Origin: Tianweitania sp. UT-5YL-CI-8
GTDB lineage: Bacteria > Pseudomonadota > Alphaproteobacteria > Rhizobiales > Rhizobiaceae
Direction of reading: 5' to 3'
DNA length: 64,000 nucleotides
Assembly: GCF_030010215.1 (NCBI RefSeq)
Contig: NZ_JASCRR010000005.1
Coordinates: forward strand, 216,314-280,313
Of the stretch, positions 59,954 to 64,000 are shown one piece after another (the stretch's first letter is position 1; each line of letters opens with the position of its first letter). Under the pieces are notes generated by a model. The model saw nothing but the letters and a program-made list of their open reading frames with translations. It did not search any database and had not been told where the DNA came from. Position numbers and translations under genes: made by a program.

Positions 59954-60793
59954 TTAAGACGCAATCCGTGCCCGTTCGTTGATACAATGGGTCACAAACA
60001 ACTGCCCAAGCCCCCCATCATCGTGTCTGTGCGCGCCGCTGATTGTGATTGACCTATGGATAAGCGCCTGCACGCGGTTAACCCCCGTTCCGGGCCGCCC
60101 AAAGAGCCTCGCATGATAGTTCGATGGATCGAAGTAGCTGAGTGGAAACGCCTGAGCTGATACGGCTGGAGTGGCTTCATTCGACGCACCATCGGCTGCA
60201 ATGCGGCGCATGTATCGCTCACCTGTTTCAAAGTTCATGATGAACTGCGCAATTTCCCATGAATTTGAAACAGATGCACCCATAGGTGAGCTTTGAAGGC
60301 CACCGGACGCTCCTGTAACAGGGTTCACGAGGTTGGACGCAAATCCGAGCGCGTTGGTCCGGAATTGAAAGGCCAGATTGGGCGAAGAACCATGCCCTAC
60401 ATTGATGGAGAGCAGGTCTTGGTTGTCGACAAGAGCAGCGTTCGGACGGTTGTAAATCACAAAGTGGGTAATCGCACTGTAGCCATTCAGAAGCGCGACA
60501 GGCACGCGATAGCCGTCGCTTCCAGCACCGCTGTCGGTACCATCCAGCACCGTGATGCCATTCGACAGAAGCCGCAACTTCATGCCGAAGGCGGTGCCTT
60601 GGGCAAGGAATGGTTTTCGCTTACGCCCCTTGCTTATGTCGCGGAGTGCAGACAGTCGCCCGCCGCTAATGGCAAAGTCCTGGCCTTCCCCGCCGACGTA
60701 GATAATCGAATCTTTATAATCGACCGCACGGCGAAGCGGAGCAAGCGTAGTGGACGGCAGCACGAGGCCGGGGCGCTTTCTGATGTTGGTCAT
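59954..60793 (-). CDS. Phage structural or receptor-binding protein, 279 aa
   Basis: From the ATG at 60793 (AAAGGC upstream): MTNIRKRPGLVLPSTTLAPL then beta-rich sequence with VPVALLNGYSAITHFVIYNR and SPMGASVSNSWEIAQFIMNF, and FDPSNYHARLFGRPGTGVNR, resembling concanavalin-like lectin folds. Adjacent to the large tail protein, so probably part of the tail fibre or a decoration protein. No exact family recognised. Confidence 0.6.
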   Translation of the reverse strand: MTNIRKRPGLVLPSTTLAPLRRAVDYKDSIIYVGGEGQDFAISGGRLSALRDISKGRKRKPFLAQGTAFGMKLRLLSNGITVLDGTDSGAGSDGYRVPVALLNGYSAITHFVIYNRPNAALVDNQDLLSINVGHGSSPNLAFQFRTNALGFASNLVNPVTGASGGLQSSPMGASVSNSWEIAQFIMNFETGERYMRRIAADGASNEATPAVSAQAFPLSYFDPSNYHARLFGRPGTGVNRVQALIHRSITISGAHRHDDGGLGQLFVTHCINERARIAS

Positions 60794-60804
60794 AGCGTTG
60801 CCTT

Positions 60805-63237
60805 TCAGACGAGGGAGTTGCCGGGGACGAGCGGAATTGCCCAGCGCTGGTTGCTGCGGTAGTCCGCATCGTAATCGGGGTAGGAACTGATCTCGCAGAA
60901 CACGACGACATCGCCCTGCGTGTACTTTACCGTGCCGTCTTCCTGCCAAAGGTCCCTCACCGCAGTGACGGGGCGAGCCAGCATCTGGTCGGAGATATAT
61001 TCTTCCAGGATGATTGGGGCGTCGTTTTCGTCAAAGCCGAAGATGAACGGCACTTTGACCGGGCTTGATCCGCTGACGTCCCACACCGCGAAACGCGACT
61101 TGCCGGGGTCGCCGACCGGATCGTATTCGATCTGGCAGGCCGCAACGATGTTCTCGCGAAAGATCGACGCGCCCGCCTGGTAGGCGTTGGACGCCTTCAG
61201 ATAGCGTCCGCCGCCGCAGACGAACTTTGGCGTGCTGATTACAGGCGAACCGCTGCTCACATCGACGGTGAAAGCCTCCGTCAAAGAGGCATCCCAATCG
61301 GTGCTGATACTTGGCGGGCCAGTGAACCGACCATGGACAACCATGTATTTGTTCGGCGCGACCTCCCCGATGTCCCACATTCGCACCCTGTCCGTGCCGG
61401 GTGGTGTGTAGATAACGTCGAGTTGCCCGCCGCGCGGATCGACAACGGCTCCGCCTACGAAGGGATTTGAGATTGGGGTGCCAGGGCCACCAGCAGCGTA
61501 AGACCAGATCGGGCCGGCCCAATCCATCGAGCACATGAACAGCCGGCGCTCAAAACTGTTCGCTGGGTGGTTGTGGAAAAAGAACTGAGCGCCCGAGCCG
61601 TTATCCTTCGGCCACCAGTTGCTGTACATGTCGCTGCCGACACTGCCCGCAAACACATCATGGAACAGCGGCAAACCGTCCTCAACGTTTTCTAGGGACC
61701 GGGCAATGGCCCAGTTGCGCGCGCCCTCGACATCGTGCCGCATAAGTAAATGGACCTGGCGCGGTAAGCTTGGTCGCCGAAAGATTTGGCCGTATGTAAG
61801 GTTGTCATAAGTCCCAAGCAGTTGCTCACGCTTGCCGAGCCCGGCGGCGCTGATAGATTTGCCTTTCCAGTGATTATACCCGCGCCCCCCGCCGCCATGC
61901 TGGCGTTGAAACACCATCAGCGGCACATCCGGTGGCCTGTAAGAAGGGAATGGCAGGTCGGTGGACCAAAGCCCATCCGGCAGGGCAAACGTCGAGTTGT
62001 GGTCGTCGCGCTGATGGTCCCATCCAATCAGATGGCTGGTCGATGACCTGAGTCCGATCAGCAGTTCGGTAATCCACAGCGGCGCATCTTTCCGGCCGGG
62101 CGGAGACATGCGGCTCTCGCCGATCCCACCGATATAGACGGTATTGCCAATCTGGCGCACGCTTCTGATCCACTGGTTGTGGATTGCGCCTTCGATGACG
62201 TTGCTTTTGTTCGCGCGGGCTGGATGGGGGACGAATACCTCCGCAACCGCAGCGCTGGAAATCTGTTCGAAGTCTTCCTGCGTCGGGTCAAGACCTATGA
62301 GCATCTCGGATCCGTCTAGGCTGACGGCCTCAACAACGTACTCCTCGCTTTCGTCGAGTTCGATATCTGACCAAAGCCGTGAGTTGAAAACGGCGTCCAC
62401 CTCTGTCGGATCAGGTTCATCGAGGAAGTCTTCAACTGAGTTATCGTCGGCTATCCCTTGCAAAACAAAGGCGCCTGGTTCGTCAACTATGATATCTCGG
62501 TAGCCCCGAACCGTCTGGACGACAGGAAAAACGGCGGCTTTCAGGCCCGCGTTGTCGGAAGCGACGCCGGTCAGGCCGATGTCATCGACAAGTTGTGTCA
62601 GCGAGTTCACTGTCGGGGAGCCCGTTCCCGCACCGGGACGGCGATACGTGGCCGTGCCCTGCGCCTGAGGTGCCAATTTCGGTGGAGTAATTGTGCCATC
62701 AGGTGTTTCATTGGTCGGAAACGCCCTGGTGATCGAAATTGGGTCTGTGCCGATAACGGGCTGCCCGCGAACCGCATAGACCCAACCCGTCTGCGTTCCA
62801 GCCGCTGCCGCGAATTGCGCGCCGACAAGCTCAGTACCCTCGTTGTAATCAGGGTGACGCGCCGCTGCACCAGCCCCCACGACGCGCGGACCATTGTCCG
62901 GGCTGTTCGTGCTGCCATAGGCATCGGTCGTCGTCGCGCCTGCCGCCTGCCCCACCGGCAGAACGATATCGCCGTCTGCCAACGTCACGCTCTGGATCAC
63001 AGTGCCTGCAATGAGGCCTGCCGTTAGATCAACGTTCGTGTTGATGATAAGCCGCACCGTGACAGGCGAGCGAGCGCCGGCAAGGGCGATGGTGCGCACC
63101 TCGTCAATCTGGGTGTCGATCAACTGCCCGATAGGCTGGATATCCTGCTTGCGCGGCTCCTGCTTGCCGCTGGACGGAACGCCGTCCACGACGTACTCAC
63201 GGAAAGCCGTCTTGAAGGCATCAAAGATACCGGCCAT
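60805..63237 (-). CDS. Large phage tail / tailspike protein with BNR-like beta-propeller
   Basis: 810 aa. The N-terminal about 200 residues (MAGIFDAFKTAFREYVVDGV; long segment of virion proteins that begins each tail gene) include a linker with many Gly/Ala/Thr. From about residue 340 the sequence resembles BNR_4-type propellers of polysaccharide-acting enzymes: RQIGNTVYIGGIGESRMSPP, WDHQRDDHNSTFALPDGLWS, LGTYDNLTYGQIFRRPSLPR and FFFHNHPANSFERRLFMCSM. A role in recognising or cleaving host surface glycan is inferred from this and from the position. Confidence 0.65.
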   Translation of the reverse strand: MAGIFDAFKTAFREYVVDGVPSSGKQEPRKQDIQPIGQLIDTQIDEVRTIALAGARSPVTVRLIINTNVDLTAGLIAGTVIQSVTLADGDIVLPVGQAAGATTTDAYGSTNSPDNGPRVVGAGAAARHPDYNEGTELVGAQFAAAAGTQTGWVYAVRGQPVIGTDPISITRAFPTNETPDGTITPPKLAPQAQGTATYRRPGAGTGSPTVNSLTQLVDDIGLTGVASDNAGLKAAVFPVVQTVRGYRDIIVDEPGAFVLQGIADDNSVEDFLDEPDPTEVDAVFNSRLWSDIELDESEEYVVEAVSLDGSEMLIGLDPTQEDFEQISSAAVAEVFVPHPARANKSNVIEGAIHNQWIRSVRQIGNTVYIGGIGESRMSPPGRKDAPLWITELLIGLRSSTSHLIGWDHQRDDHNSTFALPDGLWSTDLPFPSYRPPDVPLMVFQRQHGGGGRGYNHWKGKSISAAGLGKREQLLGTYDNLTYGQIFRRPSLPRQVHLLMRHDVEGARNWAIARSLENVEDGLPLFHDVFAGSVGSDMYSNWWPKDNGSGAQFFFHNHPANSFERRLFMCSMDWAGPIWSYAAGGPGTPISNPFVGGAVVDPRGGQLDVIYTPPGTDRVRMWDIGEVAPNKYMVVHGRFTGPPSISTDWDASLTEAFTVDVSSGSPVISTPKFVCGGGRYLKASNAYQAGASIFRENIVAACQIEYDPVGDPGKSRFAVWDVSGSSPVKVPFIFGFDENDAPIILEEYISDQMLARPVTAVRDLWQEDGTVKYTQGDVVVFCEISSYPDYDADYRSNQRWAIPLVPGNSLV

Positions 63238-63261
63238 GCTTCACCTCAATTTTCGATAGGG

Positions 63262-64000
63262 CTAGATGATTGTCGCCGCGACAGCGCTCGTGAGAGGCCC
63301 GGCAATGCCAGAGACGTTGACTGCCTCGGCGTAGTAGTTGAACGCACCCTGCGGTGCGCAGGCAGGCGTCTGGACGTACGCGTAGGCGGCACTTATCGTG
63401 ACGGAGCGCTCAGTCGAGGCAGTAAAGCCGCCGTATGTCTGAGCGCCGGTAATCGTCATGCTCATGGTCTTGAGGCCGGTCCCTGACGGAACTGCGACTG
63501 TCTGCCCGCCCGAACCGATGGTTGACCTATGAACAAACGAGAAGGTGTTGCTGCCATTGGTTGCTTCAACCGGCACGCCGATGCGAAGGACATCTGCTGC
63601 TGCCGGAGACGCCGCCCAAGCCTGATAGACCTGCGCTGCGGGAACTCCGACCGTCTTGGCCGCAACCGCGCCCGACACACTCCAGAGGCCGTTGACGGTC
63701 CAGCTTGCGGGCACATCGAACGTGCCATCCACGAGCTTGTTGACGATGGTCGTATCGCCATCCGGGTAGACGAACGAGTTACCGACCGGCGCTACCGTTG
63801 CCGCAAGGTGCGCCACCCGATCAAGCGTCGAGCCAACCGGCACGCGGTAGATTTTAATCCGATTGCGGTGCGGTGTTGGTTTCCACGCAGAACTGAGCCG
63901 GTTAGGCGCATAATTTCCATTGAGAATTGAGCCATGTGAACCTTCCCCCAACGCGGTGAGCGACGGGGGCAACGGAGTGATCCACATGGGACTTTTAAAC
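63262..64000 (-). CDS. Phage structural protein, N-terminus beyond the window
   Basis: The frame is open to the right edge; an ATG at 63987 gives 241 aa but lacks a clear ribosome-binding site, so the true start may lie outside. Content is beta-rich and Ser/Thr/Gly/Ala-rich (LVDGTFDVPASWTVNGLWSV, TITGAQTYGGFTASTERSVT), typical of tail or baseplate proteins with carbohydrate-binding-like modules. Confidence 0.55.
   Translation of the reverse strand, partial: FKSPMWITPLPPSLTALGEGSHGSILNGNYAPNRLSSAWKPTPHRNRIKIYRVPVGSTLDRVAHLAATVAPVGNSFVYPDGDTTIVNKLVDGTFDVPASWTVNGLWSVSGAVAAKTVGVPAAQVYQAWAASPAAADVLRIGVPVEATNGSNTFSFVHRSTIGSGGQTVAVPSGTGLKTMSMTITGAQTYGGFTASTERSVTISAAYAYVQTPACAPQGAFNYYAEAVNVSGIAGPLTSAVAATII

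Larger units (their letters stand above)
48899..64000. mobile_element. Prophage, left portion
   Basis: From the tRNA-Lys onward gene content becomes phage-like: dNMP kinase, HD hydrolase, metallophosphoesterases, GH108 endolysin, Rz/Rz1-type spanins and tail/receptor proteins, most leftward with ATGA overlaps. The left boundary is assumed to be the 3' end of the tRNA; DUF982 at 49080 could still be host. No integrase, terminase, portal or capsid is visible, so they should lie to the right. Confidence 0.8.

Noticed and set aside
48899..64000. Integrated conjugative element in place of a prophage
   Set aside because: No relaxase or type IV secretion genes; endolysin, spanins and tail proteins favour a phage.

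Overview
The window looks like a chromosomal segment of a Rhizobiales alphaproteobacterium, most likely Mesorhizobium or a close relative. Evidence: high GC, a rhizobial-type nuo operon, a short (about 450 aa) proline--tRNA ligase, DUF1467 and DUF982 proteins, the CobG/CobN aerobic cobalamin pathway, and intergenic palindromic mosaic elements of the kind known in rhizobia. Species was not tested by any search.

Bases 1-22968 are transcribed leftwards: nuoA-B-C-D-E-F-G-H-I-J-K-L-M-N for respiratory complex I, then birA, rnj, mce, a DUF1467 gene, proS and a lolC/E-type permease cut by the left edge. Five non-canonical genes sit inside the nuo cluster: a four-helix-bundle gene bracketed by inverted heptamer arrays (between nuoC and nuoD), an exported protein (D/E), a helix-hairpin-helix protein (F/G), a 64-aa two-helix membrane protein (H/I) and an 88-aa protein (J/K). 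A plus-strand candidate small RNA with a strong terminator lies between proS and DUF1467.

Bases 23302-42476 run mainly rightwards: a YcaQ-type DNA glycosylase, a tautomerase, then a cobalamin riboswitch heading DUF1636-cobW-cobN-cobG-cobH-cobI-cobJ, cobL-cobE-cobM, cobA-cobB-cobS-cobT, with cobK and cbiD on the opposite strand. Most neighbours overlap by ATGA or GTGA. Palindromic elements of two families have entered this operon, three of them in frame inside cobN, cobG and cobE. Bases 42655-46678 encode a complete sulfate/thiosulfate ABC importer (sbp, cysT, cysW, cysA) behind a promoter with two related palindromes.

After several small host genes and a MliC-type lysozyme inhibitor, a tRNA-Lys(CTT) at 48823-48898 marks the probable junction with a prophage that fills the rest of the window. 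The phage genes are mostly leftward and tightly overlapped: small unknowns, dNMP kinase, HD hydrolase, two metallophosphoesterases, a membrane-anchored trypsin-like protease, an endolysin plus nested spanin pair, and large tail or receptor-binding proteins. One rightward pair (a tiny membrane protein and an acyltransferase-3/SGNH protein) looks like a lysogenic-conversion cargo. Integrase, terminase, portal and capsid genes are not in the window.

The most interesting signals are (1) palindromic elements that became protein inserts in three cobalamin enzymes, and (2) the heptamer-bracketed four-helix-bundle unit within nuo, with a gene-less relative between mce and rnj.
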